Part shown: positions 11,899 to 23,546 of the stretch, piece by piece | Layout: each line of letters begins with the position of its first letter | Numbering within the stretch: position 1 is the stretch's first letter | Assembly (NCBI GenBank): GCA_028015205.1 | Contig: CM051516.1 | Location: 31,200,230 to 31,264,229 of the forward strand | Length of the DNA stretch: 64,000 nt | Source of the DNA: Mytilisepta virgata | Lineage: Eukaryota > Mollusca > Bivalvia > Mytilida > Mytilidae | Direction: 5' to 3' | Made by a program: the position numbers and the translations under genes | The notes under the pieces: generated by a model | The model's database searches: none | What the model was told of the DNA's origin: nothing | Seen by the model: the letters and a program-made list of their open reading frames with translations, nothing else

Positions 11899-12010
11899 TT
11901 TATTTCAGTTCATCTTCATGAGTACTTTCAGTAGTATCGGTATTTCAAAAAATTTTAACTTTCTTTCTTGGAATACAGGGGGTTAAAGGTGCCCAACATC
12001 TTTCACAGCT

Positions 12011-12944
12011 CTTGAGATACAGAGTTTTTTTTTTTTAATGGTGCCAAAATAGCATGATCTGGTCGTATCTTGCTTCCTTTATTTATGTTTATTCAGAACG
12101 CTGACCATAAAAATGTCACTGGATGAGGAATGAGATGAAATTAAATATGATGCACGACTTCAAAAAGGAACCGGGTTATTGCCAAGTGGTCAATGTTATT
12201 GCGAAAGTGAAAGGGGTCGGTACTGTTTTAATCAAATAATATCAAAATAAACAGAATATCAGGTGGGCTTGTTTAATCAAATTATATTGTCTAAATACAA
12301 TCATTATGTAACAATATTTATAATTAGTACAAAATAGTGCAACAATGGACAATGTTGCTTTGAAAATATGATATTAAATGTTTAATATCACATGATATGT
12401 GGATGCATCAAGTCAATATGATACGAATTTTTGACATGATTACTGAGAACCATCCATGTTTACTATTACATAAGGTTTTAATCAACGTGAAATGGAAAAC
12501 GTGGCTGGTTACCACTACAAAGGAACAAAACTTTAATTTAAACATATTATATTTGGAAAATAAAACAAACAAATACAATGAAAGTTTAATTCTAATGCAA
12601 TGAAAATGTCACAAGCAGTTTGATTTGTTAAGAGGCAGCTTAAAATCTAAGCTTTACCTGTGTTTAACCAAGCATGATCGCCATTTTGAAAACGGATATT
12701 TCAGAGGAATTGTATATTTGACGACGACAAGAAACAAAAAATCGGAAACTGAGCTTTGAAATTTTATTCCATTTTGAAGCGAGCGTGACGTTCAAAAATT
12801 ACCCAATTCCTCTGTTCAAACCTTCACCCCATTAGTGACGTCACAATGTTTTGCGCCAACTTCGCACATACAATTGCTCCGAATTTTTTATTTTCACCCA
12901 TAAATTGAGAATATTAAAAACTTTATTGATTAGATTGCATTATA
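12011..12944. other. Intron, no gene recognised
   Basis: AT-rich sequence. A small open frame at 12397-12603 has no recognisable motif. A TGACGTCA palindrome occurs near 12835; functional meaning is unknown. Confidence 0.4.
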
Positions 12945-13120
12945 ATGGGAATTACCGTGTTGTATTTGATGTAGTTCCTGCGTAAATCTCGATTTTACTG
13001 TCGCAAATATCCGTTTACCTGGCTCCGCACAGAGTTGCCAAAATAAATTCAATTTGCGAAAGTAAAATCTACATTTTATGCAGGAACCACATCAAATATA
13101 CAACACTGTTATTTCCTAAC
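12945..13120. repeat. Imperfect palindrome with ~52-65 bp arms
   Basis: The left arm (about 12957-13008, starting GTGTTGTATTTGATGTAGTT) is inverted at 13052-13106 (ending CATCAAATATACAACAC). A loop of about 43 bp separates them, and weaker complementarity extends about 10 bp outward on each side. It looks like a foldback MITE or a relic of inverted termini. Confidence 0.65.
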
Positions 13121-13814
13121 TGATAGTAAAAGTGAAGATTGTCACCTTTTACTAAATTTATCCCTTCCCGAATGAATACTACAAAAACGAATTCAAATTA
13201 ACGAACAATTTCGTGAGATTAGAATACTGCTAATATAACCCGTGCAACAGACTCAGTTAATCAATTGCAACTCGTAATTGATGTAAACTACAATTTCATG
13301 GCATAATTGCTAAAAAAGGGAATCTTTTAGAATATAATTATAAAACATCAGAATTATCAGGTAAAAATCATTTTTATTTTTTGTATTAGCATGAAATAGT
13401 ACTTAACATGTTTTTTCTAATAAAGAACATGTTTTTTCTAATAAAGAGACTATATTTGATTATACATATTTCTAGATTAGTGTGGCAAAACCTCAAGCCG
13501 GCTCAATTTGGCTTTGGCCATGATCACAAAAGATTGACTACAGAATCAGTTTGTTGATCTTGGGCATATGTTTACAAAACGTGTCATCTTAAGCTGTGGT
13601 CTCTTTCGTTATTACTTTCATCTATCAAAGGTAATCTTTAGCCTGAAATTAATCAAGCTCTTCGTATGGTTATTATGCATGATTCACGCAGTCAATTTTG
13701 GTTTAATCAAATAATTTATCTTATTTTATGATAAACTTATCAATATCGTCTGCAACAGTGAGTTAAACAAGATGTATTTCTATCTAAGTCTAATTTGCGC
13801 GGCTTCCTTTGTAA
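13121..13814. other. Intron, no feature recognised
   Basis: AT-rich. Contains a short direct duplication of ACATGTTTTTTCTAATAAAG near 13408-13448. No coding signal. Confidence 0.4.
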
Positions 13815-13965
13815 TCATTACTTCTTGTTTAATATAAGTTTGGTTTTTGGTCTTCCAAATGTTTTAATGCTGCTGATTAGAGGTAGCTCCTTGAAATGCG
13901 TCGTATACAGCATAGTATAAATTTACTATATCTAATATTAGTATCTTTGGATTGTTATTTTCAAT
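13815..13965 (+). repeat. Fragment of the LINE-like element at 10825-11488
   Basis: Matches 11257-11405 with shared text such as TCCTTGAAATGCGTCGTATA and CAGCATAGTATAAATTTACT. No CAAT tail is present at this copy. Confidence 0.65.
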
Positions 13966-14510
13966 ACTTTCTTTTCCTCTAATGATAAGTTATAAGAATT
14001 TATTATAACCACTAAAACGATACTGCTGCTGTTGGATTCCAAGTCCCCGAGGGTTTCACCCGCTCAATTGCTAGCATTTCAATACTAGCCCGAAACTGAT
14101 GCTTTAAATTTACTGTTAGAAAAAATATTAAAGTTGTGAAAATTAGGAGTATGTATCTCGTGCATAGCTCTGTCGTAAGATTGTTTTTGATTTACCCTTT
14201 TTGTCTTTTTCACCTTTTTAGCAATTAGAGCAAAACTGACGGGGTAAAAATGTTCATCAGGTCAAGATCTACCTGCCATGAAATTTTCAGACGAATCGGT
14301 GAACCCTTTGTTGGGTTATTGCCCCTGAATTGTTAATTTTAAGGAAATTTTGCAGTTTTAGGTTATTTTCTTGAATATTATTATAGATAAAGACAAATTG
14401 TAAACAGCAAAAATGTTCAACAAAGTAAGATCTACAAATAAATCAACATGAACAAAATCATTGATTGACCCCTTATAGGAGTTTTTGCCCTTTAAAGACG
14501 GCATCGAGTG
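13966..14510. other. Intron, no gene recognised
   Basis: Unstructured sequence, with TGCCCCTGAATTGTTAATTT-type text that may be diverged repeat. No coding signal. Confidence 0.35.
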
Positions 14511-14514
14511 TAAA

Positions 14515-15562
14515 ATTTCCTTTAAAGATCTTTTCCTCTCAAACCACTTGGCCAATTGAGACCAAACTTTGGCGGAATGGTCCTTGGGTGGCCCCCTTCC
14601 AAAATTATGTCAGGCATCCCCGACTTCTAACCGAGATGGCTGCTGTTACTAAAAATAGAAAAAAAGGGGGGTGACTTTCAAAAATCTTCTTATATGAAAC
14701 TACAAGTCCAGTTGGAACCAAAGTTGGCAGTAATAGTTCTTCGTGGACTGTGAACCAAGATGGCCGCCACAGTAGAACTTAGTTTAACATAGGAGCCTAT
14801 GGGAAATTCACTCAAACATCTTCTTGTCTGAAACCACTAAGCCAATTAGAATTAGACTTGGAAGCAATGGTCCTTAGATGGTCCTCTTTCAGAATTTTGT
14901 GCGATGACCCAGACTGTCAACCAAGATGGCCGCCACACCCAAACTTAGTTTAACAATGTTTAACATAGGGCCCTATGGAAAAATTCATTGAAAAATCTTC
15001 TTGTCTGAAACCACTTGACATATTGGAGCCAGACTTGGCAGCATTGGTCCTTAGGAGGTCCTCTTTCAGAAATTTGTCCGATTACATGGACGGTGAACCA
15101 AGATGGCAACCACAGCAGAACTTAATTAACATAGGGCCCTATGGGAAATTCACTCAAAAATCTTCTCGTCTGAAACCACTAAGCCAATTAGAATTAGACT
15201 TGGTAGCAATGGTCCTTAGATGGTCCTCTTTCAGAATTTTCTGGGATGACCCAGACTGTCAACCAAGATGGCCGACACACCTGTACTTAGTTTAACATAG
15301 GGCCCTATGGAAAAATTCATTGAAAAATCTTCCTGTCTGAAACCACTTGACATATTGGAGCCAGACTTAGCAGCATTGGTCCTTAGGAGGTCCTCTTTCA
15401 GAAATTTGTCCGATCAACCGGATTGTCAACCAAGATGGCTGCCACACCGAACTTTGTTAAGTATTGGACCCTACAGGAAAATTCATTTAAGAATCTTCTT
15501 GTCTGAAACCGCTTAGTCAGTTGGAACAAGACTTAGCAGAAATGGTCCTTAGATGGTTCTCT
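14515..15562 (+). mobile_element. Family A tandem-core element, left part
   Basis: Six to seven units of the ~165 bp family (AAGATGGCCGCCAC, TCTTCTTGTCTGAAACCACT). Two consecutive higher-order units of about 330 bp (14960-15290 and 15295-15560) are nearly identical. The array stops inside a unit at TTCTCT, where the gypsy-like element is inserted; the unit resumes at 25251 with TTTAGAAATGTATCC. The intact equivalent is visible near 42281-42305. Confidence 0.75.
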
Positions 15563-15584
15563 TGTAACGTTTGAGACTTGGTTT

Positions 15585-15593
<9 letters not shown>
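15563..15593 (+). repeat. Left terminal inverted repeat of the retroelement
   Basis: TGTAACGTTTGAGACTTGG continues into an A/T stretch. It is identical for 22 bp to the reverse complement of the right end at 25225-25246, then one mismatch, then a further T-run match. It is immediately followed by a ~38-nt T tract. Confidence 0.85.
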
Positions 15594-15631
<38 letters not shown>

Positions 15632-16501
15632 GCAAAAATCAAACTTCAAATCTTTTAATATAAAATTTTAACTTTTCTTAATTTTCAAATAAGAAACCCT
15701 CACTCTTTACATTACAGATCTTAATTAAAATATATGCATTTTTCAGGTTCAATACACAATATGTATATTATTTTCTCTACCCAAGATTTTATTTTTATGT
15801 TGTATTCTATACACAAGTTTTTTTTTTTTTTTTTTAATAAAATTTAAAGTCTGACCTGGGATGTACCAACTTTTAAAAACATTAACTTAAATCACCAACA
15901 AAGGCATTTAAATTTATCACTAAAAAACTTCAGTTTTTACATAGTTAATCGGGAACTTGTGTTGAACACCGGGCAATTTTGGCCACACAATGCGAACACA
16001 AGACCCAATCATCTAGGGACAATTTTAAAAAGAAAAAATACTACAAGACCAAGTATGTCTCGTATAATCAAATATTTACAATTCCAAACATTCATTTCTG
16101 ACACCAAAATATTCAGAAACTTGCATGTGAATTCCACATGGGGAACCCAAAATAATAAAAACATTCAAATAATCACATCCCAGGCAAACCACTGTCATGT
16201 TACTTCAAATATTGCATACTTCATATATACACAAAAAAAAAAAATCTTTCAAAATGTGGAGTTTACATTTGTATAATGGAGTGGTGGTGGCAACAATAAC
16301 TATTATACACAAATATTTAAAACAATACAAAAACAAGACCAACGAGACATGATTCTGGACCACTGACTCGGAGTCGTACTCTTTTTAAATGTTCTTAAAA
16401 TTCTTTAAAAATATTCTACAATATGGCTTTTAAAAAAATTCAGTTTTCATAAATGTTAATTTGAAAGTCTGAAAAGCTAAAACTTTATACTATATTTTGA
16501 A
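15594..16501 (-). other. 3' non-coding region of the retroelement with poly-A tracts
   Basis: Downstream of the pol stop the minus strand is AT-rich and non-coding. It contains an A tract of about 17 nt near 15819-15835 and one of about 38 nt directly before the terminal repeat. No polypurine tract followed by TGTAACGTTTG, which would mark a 3' LTR, is visible. Confidence 0.6.
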
Positions 16502-17581
16502 TCAATAAACTAAATAATCTTGAAAACGGCGAGGCAATCGTCGTCTTCGTCTTCCCTGGCTAGGTAAAGGGGACCTTACCGATTGATCGAACACACCCCC
16601 CTCATCTTCTTCTCCCAATGAATCAGAATCCCCCTCCCTTTCCTCATCTAAACTAGGTTGGGGAGTATTTACAGAATTCCCAATAATCCTAGATGGATGT
16701 GGTATATGATAAAACTTTAACCTGTTAAAATGAACTACTTGCTTAACCAGTGACCCCTCCCTCTGTACTACATAGTTCGCATCTGACAATTTCTTAACAA
16801 TTCGGAAAGGGCCATCCCACAATTTTTGCAATTTAGGAGATAATCCTTTTTTTCTGCGGGGAGTAAATAACCATACTAAATCATTCTCTTTATATGGTTT
16901 CCCAGACTGACGCAAGTCATAATTGACTTTCTGTCTCCTCTGTTGTGTTTTCATATTTTCCCTAACATGTCTAAAAATACTGCCAAGTTTCTTCTGTAAA
17001 CTAGTAATAAATTGTAAAGGGGAGGGCGACTCGGAAGGCAACTCTTCATACAAGAGAGTTAGTGGAATATTTATTTCCCGACCAAACATCAATTTATTTG
17101 GAGTCATGCCTGTAGTTTCCTGCACACTGGATCGGATAGCCATTAATGCAAGGGGTAAACATTCATCCCAATCTGTCTGGCCCTCATCAATATAAGAGGC
17201 AATAACATTTTTGAGGGTATTATTCATTTTCTCAACTAACCCATCAGTCATAGGATGATATGCTGTTGTTCGAGTCTTATAAATTCCCAACAACTGACAT
17301 AAATGCTGAAAAAGTTTGGACTCAAAGTTGGCCCCCCTATCTGTAAGCAAAATTTTTGGAACTCCAAAACGTGAAATAAAATTGTTGACCAAACACCTTG
17401 CCACAGTAGCACTCTCTTGATCAGGAATGGGATACGCCTCCACCCACTTTGTAAAATAATCCATGACCACCAAAATGTATTTATTGCCGTATTTAGTAAC
17501 AGGAAATGGCCCAGTTATATCCATTCCTACCCTTTCTAAAGGTTCTCCTACCCTAATATTTTCCAATTCTGCCCTATTCAT
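16502..17581 (-). pseudogene. pol: pol, integrase catalytic core and C-terminus (after in-frame UGA)
   Basis: The 359-residue frame directly continues the upstream pol frame after one UGA codon. It encodes the DDE core of a Ty3/gypsy-type integrase, which inserts element cDNA into chromosomes: Asp21 in GMDITGPF, Asp81 in LLTDRG and Glu117 in DGLVEKMN, giving the D-D(35)E spacing. A GPY/F-type module follows (LWDGPFRIVKK near 254-264, then VVHFNRLKFY). The C-terminus is acidic then arginine-rich, and no chromodomain is evident. The catalytic residues are intact, so the only visible lesion is the stop that separates this part from its zinc-binding half. Whether the stop is a mutation or is read through cannot be decided from one copy. 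The ATG that follows the stop is probably incidental. Confidence 0.85.
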
Positions 17582-20230
17582 TCAGGGGGGATTTTTCCTA
17601 GCACAACAAGTAGGACAACTTTTAATCCAATCCAAGACATCACTCTGTAAATTAACCCAATAAAATTGTTGTCGAACCTTAAGAACTGTTTTTCTAACAC
17701 CCAAATGACCCCCAGTAGGACTATCATGAGCCATTGAGAGAATTTTTGGTTTTAAACTGCCTGGGGTAAGAATTAATAAGGAATCATCCCCCTCTAATCT
17801 AAACCATTTCCGGTATAAAATCCCATCTTTTATCTCTAACTGATCCCACATATTCCAATATGTTTTCACCACACTACTATGAGCCGAAACTTCTGAAAAG
17901 GGGGGTTTTTCTGTATTATTTTTTAGAAATCCCATAATTAAATGAATATCAGGGTCCTCTTGTTGAGCTTTAATTATCTCCCCTGAATTGAGGCTTGTAG
18001 CTTTTATTGCAGCAACCTCAGGATATCGGGACAAGGCATCGGCATTTTTATGACGAGGCCCCGCACGATATTCAAATTCAATATCATATGAAGCCAAAAA
18101 TTCAATCCATCTAGCCACTTGGCCGTGAGGTTCCTTAAAATTTCTCAGCCAAGTGATAGATCCATGATCAGTTCTGACTGTAAATTTTCTACCATAAAGA
18201 TAATGTTTGAAGTGTTTCACAGACTTTATAATTGCCAAAAGTTCTTTTCTTGTAGTACTATAATTCATTTCTTGGGGAGAATGAGTTGTGCTATAATAAG
18301 CAACAACCCTTTCTAACCCATCTGATCCAATTTGTGAAAGTACAGAACCTATAGCTTTGTCACTTGCATCACAGTCTAAAATGAAAGGTTTTGTAAAATC
18401 CGGGTATTGTAAAACTACTGTTTCAGTCAAAAACGTCTTCAATGAGTCAAATGCCCTCTGACAATTTTCATCCCAAGAGAATTTATTATTCTTTTTGGTT
18501 AAATCAAATAAAGGGGTTGCAATTTTTGAAAAATCACGAATAAATCGTCTATAATAGGAAGCCAAACCTAGAAATGATCTAACCTCTTTTAATGTTTTTG
18601 GAACAGGCCAGTTTTTAATTTTTGCTACTTTATCTGGGTCACACTGAATCCCCTTCTCTGATACAATATGGCCCAGATATTTCACTTCTCTTTTAAACAA
18701 GTGACATTTCTTGGTTTTTAATTTCAATCCAGCAGATTTAAACCTTTTAAAGACAGTTTCCAAATTTTGAACATGTTCTTCAAAAGACTTGGAAAAAATT
18801 ATGACGTCATCTAAATATATGAGACATATTTCCCAATGTAAACCAGACAAAATTTTCTCCATTAAACGCTCAAAAAAACTAGGGGCATTTGCCAATCCAA
18901 AAGGTAAGGTATTAAATTCATAAAGACCCCTTCCTGTGCTAAAGGCAGTCTTCTCTCTACTGTCAGGATGAACTGCCGCCTGCCAGTAACCACTAGCCAT
19001 ATCTACCGTACTATAATAAACAGAATTTTGGAGGGCATCTAGGCTAGAATCTACCCTAGGAATAGGATAGGCCTCTTTTTTGGGAATTTGTTCATTTAGA
19101 CGTCTAAAGTCGATACAAAATCTGAATGAACCATCACTTTTCTTTGTGAGAAGCACTGGAGAGCAATATGGGCTCGATGAAGGACTTATAACTCCCTGTT
19201 TTAACATATCATTGATCTGTTTTTCAACTTCTTCCCTCATATGCACTGGTAATCGGTAAGGACGAATTTTAAAAGGGGGGTTATCACCTGTATCAATAAC
19301 ATGTTGTAAAATATCAGTATGTCCTAACTTTCCATCCTCCCCTACAAATATTTCCGAATAATTGTCTAATAGCTTCTCTACCTGAGACTTTTGACCCTCT
19401 TCTAGATTCTGATTAGTTTCATCAATAAGTTTTTGTAATAAAGGATCCCTAGGTTTCTCCCCCTTTTCACTTATTTGAGTACAAATTTCTACTGGATGTA
19501 AAAGTCCAACCCCCATGTTTGCTGGAATTATACAGGGCTCTTCAGAAACATTCATCATTCTAATAGGAACTCGGTTACCCTTAGTATTAACTAATGTTCG
19601 ACCGACCAAAACAGAATAATTTTGTGATAATAATGAACTCATTGGTTCTATTTGACCTTCCGGATACCAATCCCGACGAGGTTTAATTTTTCCCCAAACT
19701 ATAATTTCAGAACTGGGAGGTATATATGTATCTTGTACTAATGAAACCTTGCAACATAATTTCCTAGGCTCAGAAACCAACGTATAAATTTTCCCTTCAA
19801 CTCTCAAAATCTTTTTCTTAAAATCAATCCGGGCACCAAATTTTTCCAAAAATTCAACCCCTAAAATTCCAGCTTGAGGTATATCAGCTACCACAACTTG
19901 TTGAGTAAAAATATGAGCACCTAATTTCAAATCTAAGGGAACTGTACCCAGGGATGTAACAACTTCACCACTAACAGTTTCAAATTGTAAACCATTGTTC
20001 TGTAATGGATATTGACAAGATTTCCCTTGTGAAATACAATGAAACATCTCAGTATTTATCAAAGATATAGAAGATCCTGTGTCCAAAAGAAATCTAATTT
20101 TATCATCCCCAATTTTTGCATCCAAATACAATGCAGAAATAGTGCTATTTTTCAGGGCCCGGGTGTGTTCATTAGGCAGATGATTGGCCCCCTCACCTGC
20201 CTTTAATGGTTTAAAGGACGATATGGACAA
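17582..20230 (-). CDS. pol: pol: aspartic protease, reverse transcriptase, RNase H, integrase zinc finger
   Basis: An 882-residue polyprotein part that copies element RNA into DNA. In order: a retropepsin-like aspartic protease with LLDTGSSIS (Asp50-Thr-Gly); reverse transcriptase at about 345-520 with Asp410 in VDMASGYWQ and the YLDD box at 472-475; the connection region with FLGLASYYRRFI; RNase H with Asp621 in DCDASD, Glu663, Asp688 in TDHG and Asp731 in NADALSRYP; and the integrase HHCC finger near the end (HDSPTGGHLG and CPTCCARK). It ends at a UGA, after which the same frame continues as the integrase core. The start overlaps the gag end by 28 nt in the -1 frame, so expression probably uses a -1 frameshift rather than the ATG. 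The domain order PR-RT-RH-IN identifies Ty3/gypsy (Metaviridae). Confidence 0.93.
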   Translation of the reverse strand: MSISSFKPLKAGEGANHLPNEHTRALKNSTISALYLDAKIGDDKIRFLLDTGSSISLINTEMFHCISQGKSCQYPLQNNGLQFETVSGEVVTSLGTVPLDLKLGAHIFTQQVVVADIPQAGILGVEFLEKFGARIDFKKKILRVEGKIYTLVSEPRKLCCKVSLVQDTYIPPSSEIIVWGKIKPRRDWYPEGQIEPMSSLLSQNYSVLVGRTLVNTKGNRVPIRMMNVSEEPCIIPANMGVGLLHPVEICTQISEKGEKPRDPLLQKLIDETNQNLEEGQKSQVEKLLDNYSEIFVGEDGKLGHTDILQHVIDTGDNPPFKIRPYRLPVHMREEVEKQINDMLKQGVISPSSSPYCSPVLLTKKSDGSFRFCIDFRRLNEQIPKKEAYPIPRVDSSLDALQNSVYYSTVDMASGYWQAAVHPDSREKTAFSTGRGLYEFNTLPFGLANAPSFFERLMEKILSGLHWEICLIYLDDVIIFSKSFEEHVQNLETVFKRFKSAGLKLKTKKCHLFKREVKYLGHIVSEKGIQCDPDKVAKIKNWPVPKTLKEVRSFLGLASYYRRFIRDFSKIATPLFDLTKKNNKFSWDENCQRAFDSLKTFLTETVVLQYPDFTKPFILDCDASDKAIGSVLSQIGSDGLERVVAYYSTTHSPQEMNYSTTRKELLAIIKSVKHFKHYLYGRKFTVRTDHGSITWLRNFKEPHGQVARWIEFLASYDIEFEYRAGPRHKNADALSRYPEVAAIKATSLNSGEIIKAQQEDPDIHLIMGFLKNNTEKPPFSEVSAHSSVVKTYWNMWDQLEIKDGILYRKWFRLEGDDSLLILTPGSLKPKILSMAHDSPTGGHLGVRKTVLKVRQQFYWVNLQSDVLDWIKSCPTCCARKNPP

Positions 20231-21561
20231 TCCCTTTTAAAATGCCCTGGATCACCGCAGTACCAGCATCCCTGATCCCAATTCTGAGTTTGATTATATA
20301 GGAAGGTGGGGTCATACATGTTTGGATTCACATTTCCTGTGGACTGACTAACTCTTCCCCAATTTTGATCATAACCGCGTCCCCTTGTTTGGTTTTGATT
20401 CCTATTCCCCAGAAAATTTGATCTATTATTATTATTTTTAACCTTAGTTTCGCCTTTCGCCTCGCGTTTTGTTCCGGAAGATTTACTCACGGACAACTGG
20501 GCAACTTGTTCTTTTAATTCAGTTAACTGTTTTGACAAATCGGAATAAACATCAGTTTCAGTTACAGATTGAATCCTAGGTCGCTTCTTTTCTAAAGCAA
20601 CATATGATTCCTCTCTAAGTGCCAAGTCAACAGCAGTGGCTAAAGTTTTAGGACTAAGTCGTCGAACCTGTTTTTGAACTTCAGAATCACTAAGTGCATC
20701 AATAAAATACTGAATCGACATCTTTTGTTTCGAATCTGCGTCAATAGTTGGGTATGCCTTAGCAACCAGACGAAAGACAGCAGATGACAATTGCTGTAAA
20801 CTTTTGTACGATCCCTGAGACATACCATGAAGTTGACTTAAATATACCCCAGGGTCTTGAACTGGGTCGAATTTTTGAATTAAAGTTTCTTTGAGAGTTT
20901 TATAATCTCTCTTTTCTTCAGAGGTCATGTCATTATATAGTTGTAGAGCTTGTGCTCTTAAATATGTAGGTAAAATACAAGTGGATTCTTCATCACTCCA
21001 CTGGTTTATTATTTTACAACCCTCAAAATTACTCAACCAATCCCTGATGTCTAATTGTTTACCATCATAACACATGGGGGTTGTTATCGGCTTGTTTGGA
21101 CGTCTTAAAGTTGCAGAGTTGTCCGCGAGCTTAACATTGTCCGTCCTATGAGGTATTTGATCACGCGGATGAGGGTGGCTCCCTCGCTCCGATATCAATG
21201 GTGTACTAACACGAGGTTCACGTTTAGTCACGAACGCGTCCCACTCACGGGGAACATCAGGTGTTTCAAACTGATCACCAAGATATGTACTCTCATATCT
21301 TTGGACTTTATCCTCACCATGCTTATTTTCAACTATACGACTTGGCGAAAATGTAATGCGTCTTGCACCTTGAGGTGTTAACTCGGGCATATCAGGAGTC
21401 ACATTCTGTTTAGGGATAGCACCCCTACCAAAACCAGTTTTCCTATCATGAACTGGGGTTTTATCAACTTCCCCTCTTCCTAACCCTACTCTACTAGCCG
21501 CCATCGACTTTTCATATCTATCTATTCTCCTCTTTAACTCCTCCATCTCTGATAATTCCAA
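20203..21561 (-). CDS. gag: gag polyprotein with CCHC zinc knuckle
   Basis: A 452-residue frame upstream of pol on the minus strand. Gag proteins form the intracellular particle and bind element RNA. The central part (about 160-330) contains MCYDGKQLDIRDWLSNFEG and the helical FDP...YLSQLHGMSQG region typical of Ty3/gypsy capsid segments. The C-terminus has a single zinc knuckle, Cys432-x2-Cys435-x4-His440-x4-Cys445. An Asn/Gln/Arg-rich linker precedes it. The frame is open from ATG to stop, suggesting a fairly young element. It overlaps pol by 28 nt (20203-20230) in the -1 frame. No env-like gene follows pol. Confidence 0.9.
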   Translation of the reverse strand: MELSEMEELKRRIDRYEKSMAASRVGLGRGEVDKTPVHDRKTGFGRGAIPKQNVTPDMPELTPQGARRITFSPSRIVENKHGEDKVQRYESTYLGDQFETPDVPREWDAFVTKREPRVSTPLISERGSHPHPRDQIPHRTDNVKLADNSATLRRPNKPITTPMCYDGKQLDIRDWLSNFEGCKIINQWSDEESTCILPTYLRAQALQLYNDMTSEEKRDYKTLKETLIQKFDPVQDPGVYLSQLHGMSQGSYKSLQQLSSAVFRLVAKAYPTIDADSKQKMSIQYFIDALSDSEVQKQVRRLSPKTLATAVDLALREESYVALEKKRPRIQSVTETDVYSDLSKQLTELKEQVAQLSVSKSSGTKREAKGETKVKNNNNRSNFLGNRNQNQTRGRGYDQNWGRVSQSTGNVNPNMYDPTFLYNQTQNWDQGCWYCGDPGHFKRDCPYRPLNH

Positions 21562-21656
21562 TTCAACACAAAAATAAAAACAATAATATCCTTAAAAAAT
21601 GAACCAATATTTATCAACCTCAATAAACCCAATTCACATTTATAAATTAAAAGAGT

Positions 21657-21674
21657 GTCCCTACGTGGGCGCCA
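21657..21674 (-). promoter_or_regulatory. tRNA primer-binding site, lysine-type
   Basis: On the minus strand TGGCGCCCACGTAGGGAC lies one base after a CGTTACA LTR end at 21676. TGG complements the CCA end of a tRNA, and TGGCGCCCA matches the start of tRNA-Lys-type primer sites I know from retroviruses. The tRNA identity is an inference. The position, between the LTR end and gag, fits the family layout. Confidence 0.75.
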
Positions 21675-23546
21675 ATGTAACGAAAGCGGGGTTTACCCTG
21701 ATCTGGGTCCGGCCTGCGCTTTCGCTCCAGGACTTCAGACAACTAAGTTGTAACTAGTTAAATATCCATCAAGTATTAATGTAAATTCAAACCGAAGTTC
21801 ACCAAAATATTTAAATATGCCCGCAACTAAATTTCAATATAAATTATAACCTAAGATATTTATTTTCTAACCCGCTCTGTAATTTATATCATACTAGTCA
21901 ATAAGCATGAAGCATACAAGTTAAGTCAATGATGTTGCATTTCTAAATGTATGTAGTCAATGAAACTGTATATTTTAGGAGAAGAGTTAATAAAGCACTA
22001 TGTGAACTCGTGAAAAGTCAATGAAGTTCTACACTTTATGTGATATGAAACACCTCACATATACTATACTCTCTCATGTACACAGACGGACAGACTTCAA
22101 ATAAGCATGAGCAACAACAAGCTCGAAGGGCTAACCAGATGTAATTTACAATACTCAACTCTATATTTCATATATAACACCATGGAAAATATTCACAGAC
22201 AGATTTACAGAATATGAGTAAAAGTAGCTCACACGAGCGCATGTGCCTGCCCGGGTACAATGCAATCTGAAAATAAACAGTTCCTATGTTAACCTGAGTC
22301 GACAGACAGACAGACCCTAAGAAATGTGTCAACAAACAATGTAAACGTACAGCTCAAAGGGGGCACTTCAAGCTAAAACCTAAATAAATTTGATAACATC
22401 TTTTGAATTCTTTTCATCAAAGTTCAGGAACAAGACCAAAATATACCATGAATTTCCTATCAATATAATCTGCCTTTTATTCAAGTAAATTTTAACCTAA
22501 ACTAGTTCAATTCGAACTCAAGATTCCACTCGCCAATTTCTATAAATAAATATCTAATTTTGACACTTCTGACTAATGGATTTGATAGAATCAAATCAGG
22601 GAAAATTCAACACCAGATGACCTTCAAACTGGGGAGATAACTGGCATAAGTAATCAAGATGTTTACATGATACAATTTATTAACAAGACCAACGAATATT
22701 TATTACAATCAATACTGTGTTTTAATAATCTGAATCTTTACAAGTTCTTCAGTTTTGTTTATGTTAACATAGTGTCTGACCTGTGTCAATTTCAGTGTAA
22801 ACTTAATTTATAAATAGAACAGGATACCAGTCAAAGTTTCCGGCTTGCTCCTTTTAAACTCGTTATAACAAATCAGGCCCAATCGCAATTCTGTAAAATA
22901 TCTTTATCTCACAAAAAAACGAATTTGTCCCAAAAGTTTTCAACCTGTAGTAAATTATTTATTAACCGTCAAATACAGGTAGTGTGCCAAACAGACGAAA
23001 ACTAACCTTATTCAATCTGATGCGAACTACCCAAAAAGCTTCATCCTAAATATTCGGATTAAATACGCGCTATAACACTTGAAAAATTCACCGACAAATG
23101 CCTAAATTCTCTACATGCCTCGATGCATATAAATATTAAGACAACGCGGCCATTACCTTTCGTAAATCACATTGGAGCAAGCCTGAAACTTAAATTACGA
23201 GCCAAATATTTTACCAGGGGACATTTTCTTACCAGACAACGGTTCCTCAGCCGTCAAATAAATTTAAAGGTAGCAAAACTACGCGTTGGAGGGAGCCACC
23301 CCCTAAATTTTCAAGAAAATCACGACTGTACCTCCTTTCAGTTCTAAATCCTGGTCCAGCATGCCACGCTAGCAGACAACCGCCTGCACGGACTTTTCAA
23401 CAAAATAATAAAACGGGGCTGACAAACGGAGGAGAACGGGAAATGTAATATTTGTGAAATAAATTTTTATAAACAGATCGGCAAAACTTAAAATAATACA
23501 AAAATAACAAAACTAATAAACAAATAAAAATAATTGAATGGTAAAA

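Larger units (their letters stand above)
10546..12010. repeat. Tandem repeat, ~190 bp units, split by two insertions
   Basis: Units carry TTTTTCATCxxATTT, an AGTATxT stretch and a GAGATACAAGGGGTCAAAG-like box (near 10620-10650, 10800-10820 and 11950-11980). The array is interrupted at 10825-11488 by a LINE-like insertion and at about 11580-11898 by a SINE-like one. Confidence 0.5.

Noticed and set aside
15959..16276. An env-like or accessory gene downstream of pol
   Set aside because: The frame is on the opposite strand to gag and pol, with no signal peptide, transmembrane segment or recognised motif.
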